From: Chlamydiota bacterium
GTDB taxonomy: Bacteria; Chlamydiota; Chlamydiia; Chlamydiales; Parachlamydiaceae
DNA length: 64,000 nt
Assembly (NCBI GenBank): GCA_013285965.1
Contig: JABDGQ010000006.1
Location: forward strand, 27,474 to 91,473
Direction of reading: 5' to 3'
In this document: positions 47,612 to 56,613 of the stretch, piece by piece
How positions within the stretch are numbered: the first letter of the stretch is position 1
Layout of the letters: each line of letters opens with the position of its first letter
The notes under the pieces: model-generated
What the model was told of the DNA's origin: nothing
Database searches by the model: none
What the model saw: only the letters and a program-made list of their open reading frames with translations
Translations under genes and position numbers: made by a program

Positions 47612-48643
47612 TTAATAACTATGAGGATCAATTTTTACTTTTCCTCTAAAAATATAATAAATTGCTGTAGTATAGCTAATAACCAGTGGCAAGCCAATTA
47701 AAGCAAAAGTAAACAATATGCGTAGCGTTAGTGATGATGAGGCCGAGTTATAAATTGTCAGACTCAATCGGTCCGGCTCATCTATTGATCGAATGACATT
47801 AGGATAAGTGCCAATGGCATATAATACAAGTAGGCAAATGATATTTGCGCAAGAAGAAATAAAAGCCCAGCCATCTTTTTTTAAGCGAATGGTGCGATGT
47901 ATATTGGCGACTACTAAGATATTAACAATAGCGATTAAGAAAAAAAATGGTCGCTCACGTAGAGCTTCAATCATGTGTGGCATATAAATAATTGTTGATA
48001 AAGTGCTTATGGCATACATAATCACAAAAATAATTAAGGTGTGATTAGTCCAAGCCCTTATTTTATCGTGTAACACCCCTTCGGTTTTCATAAGAAGATA
48101 GGTGGAACCATGTAAGATAAACAAAGCATTTGCAAAAAAACCTATTAAGATGGTGTAAGGATGAAAAATGGCACTTAAGTCTCCGGTAAATTCTTTTTGC
48201 TCACTCAACGGAATTCCATAAATTAGATTGCCTAGTACTAAACCTAAAATAAAAGCGATCATGGCACTGCCACAAAAAAAAGTTATATCCCATATGAGTC
48301 GCCACCAGCGCATATTTTCTTTACTGCGAAATTCAATGGCCACAGCCCTAAAAATTAATCCTGCAAGCAATGTCATTATCGGTAAGTAAAAGGATGACAT
48401 CATCGTAGCATAGATATCAGGAAAACCAGCAAATAGAGCGCCACCAGCTGTCACTAACCAAACTTCATTGCCATCCCAAACCGGACCGATAGAATTGAGC
48501 ATAATGCGCCTTTCTTCATTATCTTTTGTGCATAAATGCAACATGCCTACGCCTAGATCAAAACCATCTAAAATAGCATATCCGATTAAAAGGAGCATGA
48601 AGGCTGCGAACCAGCCAAATTCTAAATCTTCAATTCCGATCAT
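47612..48643 (-). CDS. cydB: Cytochrome bd quinol oxidase subunit II
   Basis: 343 aa. N-terminus AFMLLLIGYAILDGFDLGVGML and WDGNEVWLVTAGGALFAGFP are the family signatures. Eight to nine membrane helices. It pairs with CydA. Overlaps the cydA stop by 14 bp. Confidence 0.94.
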   Translation of the reverse strand: MIGIEDLEFGWFAAFMLLLIGYAILDGFDLGVGMLHLCTKDNEERRIMLNSIGPVWDGNEVWLVTAGGALFAGFPDIYATMMSSFYLPIMTLLAGLIFRAVAIEFRSKENMRWWRLIWDITFFCGSAMIAFILGLVLGNLIYGIPLSEQKEFTGDLSAIFHPYTILIGFFANALFILHGSTYLLMKTEGVLHDKIRAWTNHTLIIFVIMYAISTLSTIIYMPHMIEALRERPFFFLIAIVNILVVANIHRTIRLKKDGWAFISSCANIICLLVLYAIGTYPNVIRSIDEPDRLSLTIYNSASSSLTLRILFTFALIGLPLVISYTTAIYYIFRGKVKIDPHSY

Positions 48644-50018
48644 TTAGAGGGCTTTCCTTGATCAAATGTTGTAAGGCATGATAGGGGGACTCTTCGTCAA
48701 AATTATGGGGGCCATGTTTTATTTTGGCATTTAAAAGATAAATAAACAAAATGAAGAGCAATACGTACACAACACCAAACATGATGATAGATCCCAAAAC
48801 TTGGCTAGCAACGACCGCTTTAGAAAGACCATCGGAAATGCGCAGCAATCCATATACGATCCAAGGATAGCGGCCACTTTCTGCACAATACCAACCAGCC
48901 TGATTGGCTAATTGTGGAAAAATAGCCGATATAGTCATGATTCGCAAAATCCATGGATACGATAAAAATCGATCTTTGTGCCATAATATTAGTCCAATAA
49001 TGGATAAAGCTAACATGAGAAAGCCTAATCCAATCATCAAGCGAAAGGTATAAAAAAGAGTTTTTGTGTTGGGCCTGTCCTCAGGTGCAATCTGATCGAG
49101 TCCCGCTATGGTGGCATTGAGATCACCAAAAGAGAGCCAACTGAGCATTTTAGGTATTTGGATTGCATAGTTTAACTTTTGATTAGTTGTATCTACAATG
49201 CCAAACAATGTTAAGGGAGCACCCTCTTGGGTTTGGTAGAGTGCTTCTAAGGCGGCTAATTTGGCGGGTTGATATTGGGCAATTATTTGTCCGCTTTGGT
49301 GGCCTGAAAGTGCTTGCAACACAGAGGTAATAAAGGCTATCCACAATCCTACACGCATAGATTGGCGCGAAAATCTTAAATGCTCTCTTTTCAACATATA
49401 ATATGCCGCTACACTAATCACTAAAAAGGCACCGGCTAACCAACAACCCAGTATGACGTGCTGTAGTCGAATCATAGAAGAGGGATTAAAAACCATAGCC
49501 CAAAAATCAATAATACAGGCACGTGCTTGCATACCTTCACCAACAATGGTAAATCCAGCGGGCGTTTGCATCCACGAATTAGCTACTACAATCCAAATAG
49601 CACTAAAATGGGCACCTAGGCAGACCATGAGGGTAGAGAAAAAATGTAGTTTTGGCCCTACGCGATTCCAACCAAATAATAATACAGCTAAAAAACCGGA
49701 CTCCAAAAAGAAAGCAAAAACCCCTTCGGCAGCCAAAGCACTACCAAAAACGTCACCCACATAGCGGGAATAAGTGGCCCAGTTAGTGCCAAATTCAAAC
49801 TCCATTACAATACCAGTGGCTACTCCCATGGCAAAGGTCAGGGCAAATATTTTGGTCCAAAATTGAGCGGTGTGTAGATATGAAGCACGTTTAGTCTTAA
49901 GGTAGAGTGCTTCGGTAATCACCATGATTATGCTTAAACCAATACTCAAAACAGGAAAGATGTAATGAAACATTATGGTAAAGGCAAATTGAAAGCGTGC
50001 GAGTGTTAGTACGTCCAT
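48630..50018 (-). CDS. cydA: Cytochrome bd quinol oxidase subunit I
   Basis: 462 aa. Heme ligand His18 in [20 protein letters not shown], a second His in [16 protein letters not shown] (about 187), quinol-binding Q-loop with [20 protein letters not shown], and [16 protein letters not shown]. It has the short Q-loop type. A high-affinity oxidase for low oxygen. A full MITE lies 60 bp upstream. Confidence 0.95.
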   Translation of the reverse strand: MDVLTLARFQFAFTIMFHYIFPVLSIGLSIIMVITEALYLKTKRASYLHTAQFWTKIFALTFAMGVATGIVMEFEFGTNWATYSRYVGDVFGSALAAEGVFAFFLESGFLAVLLFGWNRVGPKLHFFSTLMVCLGAHFSAIWIVVANSWMQTPAGFTIVGEGMQARACIIDFWAMVFNPSSMIRLQHVILGCWLAGAFLVISVAAYYMLKREHLRFSRQSMRVGLWIAFITSVLQALSGHQSGQIIAQYQPAKLAALEALYQTQEGAPLTLFGIVDTTNQKLNYAIQIPKMLSWLSFGDLNATIAGLDQIAPEDRPNTKTLFYTFRLMIGLGFLMLALSIIGLILWHKDRFLSYPWILRIMTISAIFPQLANQAGWYCAESGRYPWIVYGLLRISDGLSKAVVASQVLGSIIMFGVVYVLLFILFIYLLNAKIKHGPHNFDEESPYHALQHLIKESPLNDRN

Positions 50019-50477
50019 ATGGCGATCCTGTCTAGCTAATAAGCTGCAAGTATAACCTTTGTGGACAATGATCTACAATAGACTTTTTTCGAAATTACAT
50101 TTATTTGTTAAAATTGTCTTTTTTGGCATCTTTAATCCCAAATTTTTCGGGCCTAGTTGCCAATATGCTCTTAAAATTTGGAATCAAATCTGCTCAAAAA
50201 ACATCGATTTTTCTAAAAAAAAGCCAGTTTCCAAAGAAGTCTATTGAAGTTATTGTGAATCGGCGACTCTTGTTGTTTGCCAGTGGCCCAAATTTGCCCC
50301 ATGAGGAAAATTTAAGCGTTATGGCTTGCTAAAATTTTATAGCAAAATAGTCACTAAAGTGACTCTAAACTAGCATGTTAAGCCGAAAAGAAAAAAGTGG
50401 GGCAGTTGTACGCATTCAGAACTTTTGACTTTGGGAAAAATGTAAAGCTGCATTAGGACAAATTCAAGAAATCAATA
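50019..50477. other. Intergenic region with MITE
   Basis: 459 bp between the methyltransferase (ends 50478) and cydA (starts 50018). It holds a full MITE (50079-50243). The remaining DNA (50244-50477) has no coding frame, ribosome binding site or hairpin that I can support. The cydA promoter must lie in the 60 bp between gene and MITE or inside the MITE. Confidence 0.6.
50079..50243 (+). mobile_element. MITE, full copy 2 (165 bp)
   Basis: Left end TAGACTTTTTTCGAAATT, right end AGTTTCCAAAGAAGTCTA, slightly degenerate relative to 40974-41136. The interior is near identical, including GGGCCTAGTTGCCAA, which is also the endpoint of the half copy at 62607. No coding frame. Confidence 0.85.
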
Positions 50478-51215
50478 CTATTTCAAGCTGTACACTCTAA
50501 GCAAAAAATTACGATCCATTTTTTTATTATAAATTTTATAATTTTCAAGAAGCACAAAACTGGAAGAAAAAAGATCGTCTAACTCTTTCTCGTTCCATTT
50601 AGCAAAATATCTCAATTTACCCGCTTTTGTTGGATCTTCAAGCCCTTCATCTTCTCCTTCTATGAAACTTACAAAAAATATCCCATGAGGCTTCAGAAGA
50701 TGAGAGATTTTTTGAATTTGTGCAGGTAAATCGGCTTTTGGTACGTGAATTAATGAGGAGATAGCTACAATATTATCATATTGAAAGTCTATCTCAAAGT
50801 CTTGAATTGTAGTCGCATATACCTTTAGCCCTTTTTTTTCAGCTTGTTTAACAAGTTCCTTAGCAGGTTCTATACAGCTTACTTGATAGCCTTGCCCAAT
50901 CAACCAAGAAGCTAATGCCCCAGCCCCCGATCCTATTTCCAAAACTTGCTGTCCAACTCCATATTTGACCAGAAGGTCTGGTAACAGGGTATCAAATGGT
51001 ATTTTATCAAACGAATTTCCTGACTCATTATAAAACACATTATTTACATTCAAGATAATCTCTTTAAAATTATTGTCTTCAATAAAAGTATTTTTAAGAG
51101 CCATTACAGCAACATCAAGAGATTCTTTAGCTTGTAAAGAAGCTCGTGCTCCGATTTCCTGTATTGCACAATTTATCTCTTTGCACCAATACTCTATCGA
51201 AAATAAGTTCATCAT
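50478..51215 (-). CDS. Class I SAM-dependent methyltransferase
   Basis: 245 aa. The SAM-binding motif I is QQVLEIGSGAGALASWL (about 90-105), followed by acidic motif II VSCIEPAKELVKQA and motif IV NIVAISSLIHVPK. The C-terminus HGIFFVSFIEGEDEG is Methyltransf_11/25 like. The N-terminal 80 residues are helical and may define the substrate. No neighbour on its strand within 1.6 kb upstream. The substrate is not inferable. First gene of the accessory island. Confidence 0.75.
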   Translation of the reverse strand: MMNLFSIEYWCKEINCAIQEIGARASLQAKESLDVAVMALKNTFIEDNNFKEIILNVNNVFYNESGNSFDKIPFDTLLPDLLVKYGVGQQVLEIGSGAGALASWLIGQGYQVSCIEPAKELVKQAEKKGLKVYATTIQDFEIDFQYDNIVAISSLIHVPKADLPAQIQKISHLLKPHGIFFVSFIEGEDEGLEDPTKAGKLRYFAKWNEKELDDLFSSSFVLLENYKIYNKKMDRNFLLRVYSLK

Positions 51216-51771
51216 ACAACTGAAAATGGATCTTTAGAGGAGCCACACTGCTTAAGCTAATCCCTGCGATCTCAAAAAGAGCTTATCTCTCAGTTTCAAA
51301 AATCGTAAAAAACTATAAAAATTTTATAACTCTCTCTTCGCATTCAAATTCTTTCCTAGAAAGAAGTACCGTTTCTATTAAGGGTGATACCCTATAATTC
51401 TACAAGATGCGGAGCTTTTTTGATGATGACCGATTCTACATATGACTTAGGGGTCTTAACTATCATGTAAGCTATATCAAATAAACTAAATAATTTAATT
51501 TAAATTTATTATTAAAATTATAGATTTATTATTTGTCAAATCTATCAAAAAATCTGATCCATATTAGACTTCTTTCATCTTAAGTTGTTATGAAAGGATT
51601 CTTAGGCTATATTTCCTTGTTTATAAGGCTTATTATAAACAAGTCGTGCTGCAGCTTTTGAATTTTAGATGAGGGATATGGCAATTTTGTAAAATTGTGG
51701 CAAAACAGCAAAATGTCTATTGCTTATAGCTATCAATAGGAACAATCAATGCTTATACCAAGGGGTCAAAG
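51216..51771. other. Intergenic region upstream of toxin-antitoxin pair
   Basis: 556 bp, divergent between the methyltransferase (-) and the antitoxin (+). The only landmark is an isolated MITE terminal-repeat start, TAGACTTCTTTC, at 51565-51576. The stretch is very AT-rich in the middle (51480-51560). I see no open frame or tRNA. The toxin-antitoxin promoter should lie in 51640-51760, but no consensus stands out. Confidence 0.5.
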
Positions 51772-52002
51772 ATGGCACTGAGTGAAGAAGCAATATCATA
51801 TTTAGAAGAACACATTCCAGAGCTGGCGAATGTAGCGTTCAAACAAGCTTATTGGGCAGCTCTTGCCTCTGGCAGCAGCGTGCTTGTCAGTGAAAATGGA
51901 AAGTTAGTTGAGGTGTTTCCTGACGGAAGACATAAATTTATTAAACATTTGGCTCCGTCAATATCGGTAAACCCAGGGCAAAGGTTGGAAATCAATGAAT
52001 AA
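51772..52002 (+). CDS. Putative antitoxin of zeta-type toxin
   Basis: 76 aa with AAGGGG six bases before the ATG. It begins MALSEEAISYLEEHIPELAN and continues to a short beta-rich tail (SSVLVSENGKLVEVFPDG; INPGQRL-type end). Its stop overlaps the start of the zeta toxin gene by 8 bp, the standard antitoxin-first layout. It is unlike the classical three-helix epsilon antitoxin, but small partners of this kind occur directly upstream of zeta-like kinases in many genomes (recalled). Function is inferred from position. Confidence 0.65.
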   Translation: MALSEEAISYLEEHIPELANVAFKQAYWAALASGSSVLVSENGKLVEVFPDGRHKFIKHLAPSISVNPGQRLEINE

Positions 52003-52750
52003 AGAAACTCTCCGCTTACGCATGTTTGCAGGGCCTAATGGCTCTGGTAAAAGCACATTCAAATCGATTATTCGACCTGAACTTCTTGGAATGTTCATCA
52101 ATCCTGATGAAATCGAAAAAGACATTCGCAATTTCGATTTTTTGGACCTAGATCACTATGAAATACAAACAACAAAAGAAGAGATCCTGAATTTTTTCAT
52201 CAAGTCTCCACTTTTAAAAACAGCTGACCTGCTGGATGATGCGCGTGAATTGCGGTTTAATGATGGCAAATTGAGTTTTTTCAATGCTGGAGTGAATAGC
52301 TATTTTGCTTCAGTAGCGGCAGATTTTATTCGCCATAAGCTCATTGAATGCTCAAAATCCTTTACTTTTGAAACCGTAATGTCTTTTCCTGATAAGATTG
52401 AATTTCTACGTACAGCACAGTCTAGAGGGTACAGAACCTACTTATATTATGTAGCGACTGAAGATCCAGCTATCAATATTTCTCGAGTTAGGTATCGAGT
52501 AAGGATGGGCGGTCACTCAGTTCCGGAAGATAAAATAGTAAGTCGTTACAAACGCTCTCTTGATTTGCTCAAGGAAGCTATCCCATTCACCAATTGCGCC
52601 TACATTTTTGATAATTCTACTCATGAGCATATCTGGTTAGCCGAGATTACGGATGGCCACTTATTAGAAATGAAAACAGATCTAGTGCCTGCATGGTTTA
52701 AAAAAGCATTAGGGAACAAGTTCGATATAGAAAACATGGCGTTGTTGTAA
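51995..52750 (+). CDS. Zeta-toxin-family P-loop kinase
   Basis: 251 aa. Walker A GPNGSGKST at 13-21 and the NPDEIEKDI loop are followed by FTFETVMSFPDKIEFLRTAQ and the lid RVRMGGHSVPEDKI..RYKRSL, the pattern of zeta/PezT-like kinases. Zeta toxins phosphorylate UDP-N-acetylglucosamine and block peptidoglycan synthesis; this shorter branch (about 200-250 aa) has less certain targets. Overlaps its 76-aa partner by 8 bp. In an intracellular bacterium with minimal peptidoglycan the target may differ. Confidence 0.82.
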   Translation: MNKETLRLRMFAGPNGSGKSTFKSIIRPELLGMFINPDEIEKDIRNFDFLDLDHYEIQTTKEEILNFFIKSPLLKTADLLDDARELRFNDGKLSFFNAGVNSYFASVAADFIRHKLIECSKSFTFETVMSFPDKIEFLRTAQSRGYRTYLYYVATEDPAINISRVRYRVRMGGHSVPEDKIVSRYKRSLDLLKEAIPFTNCAYIFDNSTHEHIWLAEITDGHLLEMKTDLVPAWFKKALGNKFDIENMALL

Positions 52751-52854
52751 ATTCTTAATTCAGTGAGATTTTCCATACTACCAATACATTCAGGAATATT
52801 TTTGAATTGATTGTGGGTAATATTCAAATAGACTAAATTTTTGAGTTTTTCGAA
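52742..52854 (-). pseudogene. Leucine-rich-repeat gene remnant
   Basis: Minus-strand translation gives LKNLVYLNITHNQFKNIP then ECIGSMENLTELRIYNN, one and a half canonical LRR units (LxxLxxLxIxxNxFxxIP). A TAA lies just before FEKLKN, and the 3' side runs into the zeta toxin gene. It is a stump of a longer LRR protein cut by the arrival or rearrangement of the toxin pair. Confidence 0.7.
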
Positions 52855-52874
52855 TTAGCCATAGGTATTGTCTC

Positions 52875-54389
52875 TTATTCAAATTTATTAAAGCTTCGGT
52901 CGAACCCAGCGTGAATGACTACCACTAATTTTTTCGTAGTTCCATCTTCCTCGTAAAAAAGAACTTCAAAACCAGTCTCAATTAAAAAGAATTTATTTTC
53001 TTCTGCTTTATGTAGCTTATAGGGGATCGAAGCATGGCCAAAGCGAATGAACAACTCTCCACTTTCTTCAGAAACGACAACATCATAGATGTCATTTTCT
53101 TCCTCTCCAGTTCCATATCTTCCTGGACATTCTTTGAGATCTTTTTTGGAAATCGAAATCTCTTTTCTCAAGCTTGTCTTATAAGATGGCCATTCATAAG
53201 CCTCAGATACTCCTCTAATAATTTCATCTACTAAACATGACCCATTATCTGAGTTAATCATGACAACCACTCCCTTTCCAAGAAAAGGAAATGCTACAAA
53301 TCCACAAGCAAAACCATCTGTTCGGCCTTTATGGCTGAAATCAATGTTTTTACCATCCCCATTGACTACAGGACCTAGTCCATAAGGAGCAATATGATGG
53401 GTCAGCATCAACTGTAAAGTTTCTTTGGTAAGGATTGGGCTTTGATGGTCATCGGACAATGAATCTTGGATATGAACCAGCCACTTAGAAATATCTATTG
53501 GTGTACTCCACAATCCAGCAGCAGCACTTTCTGGATATGTTTTATAACCCCCTTCCATTGGTAACCCATTTGCAGGGTGTGCAAATGCAGCGTCTTTGGA
53601 TAAATAAGGAGGTAGTGGATAAGACATTGTGCTTCTTGACATCTCAAGGGATTGAAAAACAGAGCTGTCCATAAAGTCTGCAAATGAAACATTCGTAGTG
53701 TCCTCTACGAGCTGTTGCATAACCGTGTATCCTCCACCAGAATATGACATCCGTTCGCCTGGCTTAAATTCAACCTTCATAAGAGGATTATTTGCTGGTG
53801 ATGAGCCATTCAACATATCCATTAATAAGGGGACTTTTTCGTTTTGTCTGTATCCATCGAATCCAATGACATTAAAGCCAGAGGTATGACTGAGGAGATG
53901 TTTTAGAGAAACTTTCTGGAGTTCGGTGTACTCATTTTCTGGAACTTTCCAGGAAATAAGGCGCCGATTGACATCTTCGTTTAAATCTATTGTTTTATTT
54001 TGAACCAAAGAAAGGACGCCAAAAGCTGCTACCGGTTTACTGACAGATCCAGCTTGAAATAATGAAGAAATATGAGCAGCCCTATTGCTTTTTGCTTCTA
54101 ATACCCCATAAGACTTAGCCCATTCTATCTCTTCATCATTGATCACAGCGATGCTTACAGCAGGAACTCCATATTGCTTCATCTGCTGATCTAATGTGGT
54201 TTTTGAAACAGGAAGTCCAGCTATTGCTATAGCGGGTAATAACCCATTTTCTACCAGGCGAATTCTCTCTTCAATTTGAGATTGATTTACTGAGTTATTT
54301 AAAAACATATTTTCTCCATAGGATTGCCGCGGGTATATGCATAGTATTGCATAAAAAAAACTAATCGCAAACAAGGCAAACTTAAGCAT
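52875..54389 (-). CDS. Exported beta-lactamase-fold serine hydrolase
   Basis: 504 aa from the ATG at 54389, chosen because GAGG lies six bases before it; the frame opens at a TTG (54401). Signal peptide (MLKFALFAISFFYAILC...). Class C beta-lactamase/DD-peptidase motifs: SVSK (Ser115, Lys118), YSGGGY (about 216) and a SHKG box. A C-terminal beta-rich domain follows from about 400. Serine hydrolases of this type cleave D-amino-acid peptides, esters or beta-lactams; the natural substrate is unknown. Last gene of a four-gene run of exported proteins (9 bp after the TylF-like gene). Confidence 0.82.
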   Translation of the reverse strand: MLKFALFAISFFYAILCIYPRQSYGENMFLNNSVNQSQIEERIRLVENGLLPAIAIAGLPVSKTTLDQQMKQYGVPAVSIAVINDEEIEWAKSYGVLEAKSNRAAHISSLFQAGSVSKPVAAFGVLSLVQNKTIDLNEDVNRRLISWKVPENEYTELQKVSLKHLLSHTSGFNVIGFDGYRQNEKVPLLMDMLNGSSPANNPLMKVEFKPGERMSYSGGGYTVMQQLVEDTTNVSFADFMDSSVFQSLEMSRSTMSYPLPPYLSKDAAFAHPANGLPMEGGYKTYPESAAAGLWSTPIDISKWLVHIQDSLSDDHQSPILTKETLQLMLTHHIAPYGLGPVVNGDGKNIDFSHKGRTDGFACGFVAFPFLGKGVVVMINSDNGSCLVDEIIRGVSEAYEWPSYKTSLRKEISISKKDLKECPGRYGTGEEENDIYDVVVSEESGELFIRFGHASIPYKLHKAEENKFFLIETGFEVLFYEEDGTTKKLVVVIHAGFDRSFNKFE

Positions 54390-54410
54390 TACTAACCTCA
54401 ATCATTTATA

Positions 54411-55199
54411 TTATTCGATTCTGACTGCAGCCTGTTCGAAATATTGATTGAACGCAATATAACGAGCCTTTTTTCCGCTTTTTTGTAAAAATTCATGAAA
54501 TGCTTTGAATTCGTGGTTTTCTGATCCTGGATAATTGTAAAATTCATCAAAGACGATGACAGTGCCAGAAACAATACGATCACCCAAAATCTCAAATACC
54601 TCTTTTGTAGATGAATAAATATCACAGTCAATATGCAAAAAGGCTATTGGCTTATCATTTAGAATAGTTTCTTTGAATATTGGTAGAGTATCTCCAAACA
54701 TCCCCTTGACCAATCTGACATTATGTAACACAGGAGGTAGAGTATCATTTTGCTTAAATGCAAAAGTGCCTTTTGGAATATGAATATCTTCCCTAACCCA
54801 AGCCTCAGGCAAGCCTTCAAATGAATCAAATCCATAGACGATTTTTTCTGGATTAAGGGCCGCAATAAAGTTAATTGTTCTTCCTGTGCAAACTCCCATT
54901 TCAATGTAGACACCATCTAGCGTGACTTGATCTGAACCATATTTCAGTAAACCAGCATCTGTATTAATGGGTTTTGCATCTTGAAAATATTTAGCTACAA
55001 CATCTCTTGCAGCTTGGCTATCTCGATAATCCTTATCACATGGATAAAAGTTGAGCACCTGCCTTCCTTTATACCATTGATCATTAGCAACAGGAGTGAT
55101 AATCAATTGTTCCCAATCAAATTTTTGGACTTCCGTATTTGCCATAAGCATCCTAGAGGTTGATAAAAATAATACAGATAAAAAATAAACTGTCTTCAT
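54411..55199 (-). CDS. Exported TylF/MycF-type methyltransferase-like protein
   Basis: 262 aa. A signal peptide (MKTVYFLSVLFLSTSRMLMA) is followed by a TylF-like domain: SAM motif VYIEMGVCTGRTINF, YGFDSFEGLPEAW, LHIDCDIYSSTKEVFE with the metal-binding acidic residues, and VFDEFYNYPG. The family O-methylates sugars (macrocin, mycinamicin) using Mg2+ and SAM, normally in the cytoplasm. Export of such an enzyme is odd because SAM is not periplasmic, unless it is moved to the host. AGGAG precedes the ATG. Third gene of the exported run. Confidence 0.8.
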   Translation of the reverse strand: MKTVYFLSVLFLSTSRMLMANTEVQKFDWEQLIITPVANDQWYKGRQVLNFYPCDKDYRDSQAARDVVAKYFQDAKPINTDAGLLKYGSDQVTLDGVYIEMGVCTGRTINFIAALNPEKIVYGFDSFEGLPEAWVREDIHIPKGTFAFKQNDTLPPVLHNVRLVKGMFGDTLPIFKETILNDKPIAFLHIDCDIYSSTKEVFEILGDRIVSGTVIVFDEFYNYPGSENHEFKAFHEFLQKSGKKARYIAFNQYFEQAAVRIE

Positions 55200-55213
55200 T
55201 GACTTCTCCTATT

Positions 55214-56002
55214 TCATTCTAATCCATGTTCCATAAGCACAGCAGCGGCTTCATTGCTCATGATTTTGTCCAAAAATTTATACTGAAATTCAGCAACCTC
55301 TCTTGAGTATACAGGCGCTACATGCTCAATAGCAGTGTAATAAACACCAACGTACTCTATTCCATACTTAGCTAAGGCCTGCTCTAGCTCTTCGACATTT
55401 TTTCGTTTGTCATCGATGAAAACGACTTTTTTAGGACTTTGCTTAATCATTGATAAGAATGGGAGAAAAACATCCCCTTTCTTATTGTAATCGCTGACAA
55501 ACAAGATCCCTTGTAGATACAACGTTGGGCTTATTGCAGGAACAACAAAAGAGTCTTTTGATGGAGCAGTCTTTACAAAATTGAATCCAAGAGAAGCGAC
55601 CTGACGAACAGTTGATTGAGCTACAGAAGGTTGGCGATGAGTTAGTCCCATGATGACTATATCGCGATTTTGCAGTGAAAGTAGCGAAGGCACAAAGTCT
55701 TCTTCAAGAGGCTTTACTGGACACACTTGTTGAGTCTTAATCCAACCAGGGTATGAATCTCGAATAGCCTCTTCTCGACTCATGCCATTTTGCAATCTCT
55801 TTTGCATTTCATCATAAAACCAATTGGCGTGTCCTAGCGCTTGCTTAGCTTCAAACATGGTGTTATCAAGGTCGACCAAGAACCAAGTGTCTTCATCGAT
55901 GAGTTGAATAGCATCAGCAACGTGAGCCGTTTCGATGATTCTGGCTTCACCAATCAGAGGTAATAAAAGCGTTGTGAAAGTAAAAAGAAGTCTGCGTAAC
56001 AT
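55214..56002 (-). CDS. Exported DUF2608 HAD-like protein
   Basis: 262 aa. Signal peptide (MLRRLLFTFTTLLLPLIGEA) then a HAD-like core: motif I FLVDLDNTMFEAKQ (DxDNT), motif II GLTHRQPS, and motif IV VVFIDDKRKNVEELE. This matches the DUF2608 family known from Legionella, Coxiella and chlamydiae. HAD phosphatases use the first Asp as nucleophile. 14 bp gap to the TylF-like gene, 21 bp to the Nudix gene. Confidence 0.8.
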   Translation of the reverse strand: MLRRLLFTFTTLLLPLIGEARIIETAHVADAIQLIDEDTWFLVDLDNTMFEAKQALGHANWFYDEMQKRLQNGMSREEAIRDSYPGWIKTQQVCPVKPLEEDFVPSLLSLQNRDIVIMGLTHRQPSVAQSTVRQVASLGFNFVKTAPSKDSFVVPAISPTLYLQGILFVSDYNKKGDVFLPFLSMIKQSPKKVVFIDDKRKNVEELEQALAKYGIEYVGVYYTAIEHVAPVYSREVAEFQYKFLDKIMSNEAAAVLMEHGLE

Positions 56003-56023
56003 AATAACTGCGTCTCCAGTGGG

Positions 56024-56555
56024 TTATGGTTTAATCATTGATGTGGACTCTTTTCCACTTTTATAATCGAGATAGTCATGAAGAATTTGAGCGTGATCAA
56101 AAGCCAGCTCCTTCCATGGGATATCCTCAATCTTAACTACAAATGCCCTAGCTGCATCATCACCAGCGGCTGGCAAGCTAAATGCCTTCGCTACATGTGT
56201 AACTTCTACTGAAGTGACGCCTGAAGTCGCGAGATGGTTCAGAATAAACATGAAATTGTTTCAAATCTTGTAATTCGAGATTGACCTCTTCCATCATTTC
56301 TCGTCTTACTGCATTCTCAACTGTTTCTCCATACTCAACCTTGCCTCCAGGAATTGCTTTTCCAAATGGAGCTTTGCCTCTTTCAATCAGGACGATTCCA
56401 GTGAATTTATCATGATCATAGACTTCAATAATTGCAGTCGTTGTAAGAATAGGAGGCTTATGGGCAGCTTTTATGGGTTGTTCCTCCGCTAATGCTATGA
56501 CAGGTGCAAAAGCAATAACAAAATACACCAAATATTTTTTGTAGATCGAAGTCAT
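56024..56555 (-). pseudogene. Exported Nudix hydrolase, frameshifted
   Basis: Two overlapping frames form one protein of about 175 aa. The first (from 56555) has a signal peptide (MTSIYKKYLVYFVIAFAPVI) and a complete Nudix box GGKVEYGETVENAVRREMME..EEV, and ends FHVYSEPSRDFRRH before running out of frame. The second, ending at 56024, continues SVEVTHVAKAFSLPAAGDDA to the natural C-terminus. One extra base near 56211-56214 explains it. The Nudix box lies before the shift, so a truncated product could fold poorly. Sequencing error cannot be excluded. It heads the exported four-gene run. Confidence 0.75.
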
Positions 56556-56613
56556 TAATTTCTCTAGTTTTAAAATTTAAAATAATTTTTTCGCTTTCTT
56601 ATGTTTAGCATGC

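Noticed and set aside
47608..47614. MITE end (TAGACTT) between cydB and pncA
   Set aside because: A 7-base match is expected several times by chance in AT-rich DNA of this length.
51720..51745. ATTGCTTATAGCTATCAAT as an antitoxin operator palindrome
   Set aside because: Only the outer four bases pair; the interior is not symmetric.
54398..54631. 77-aa frame between the TylF-like and hydrolase genes
   Set aside because: Shadow of the TylF-like coding region in another frame.
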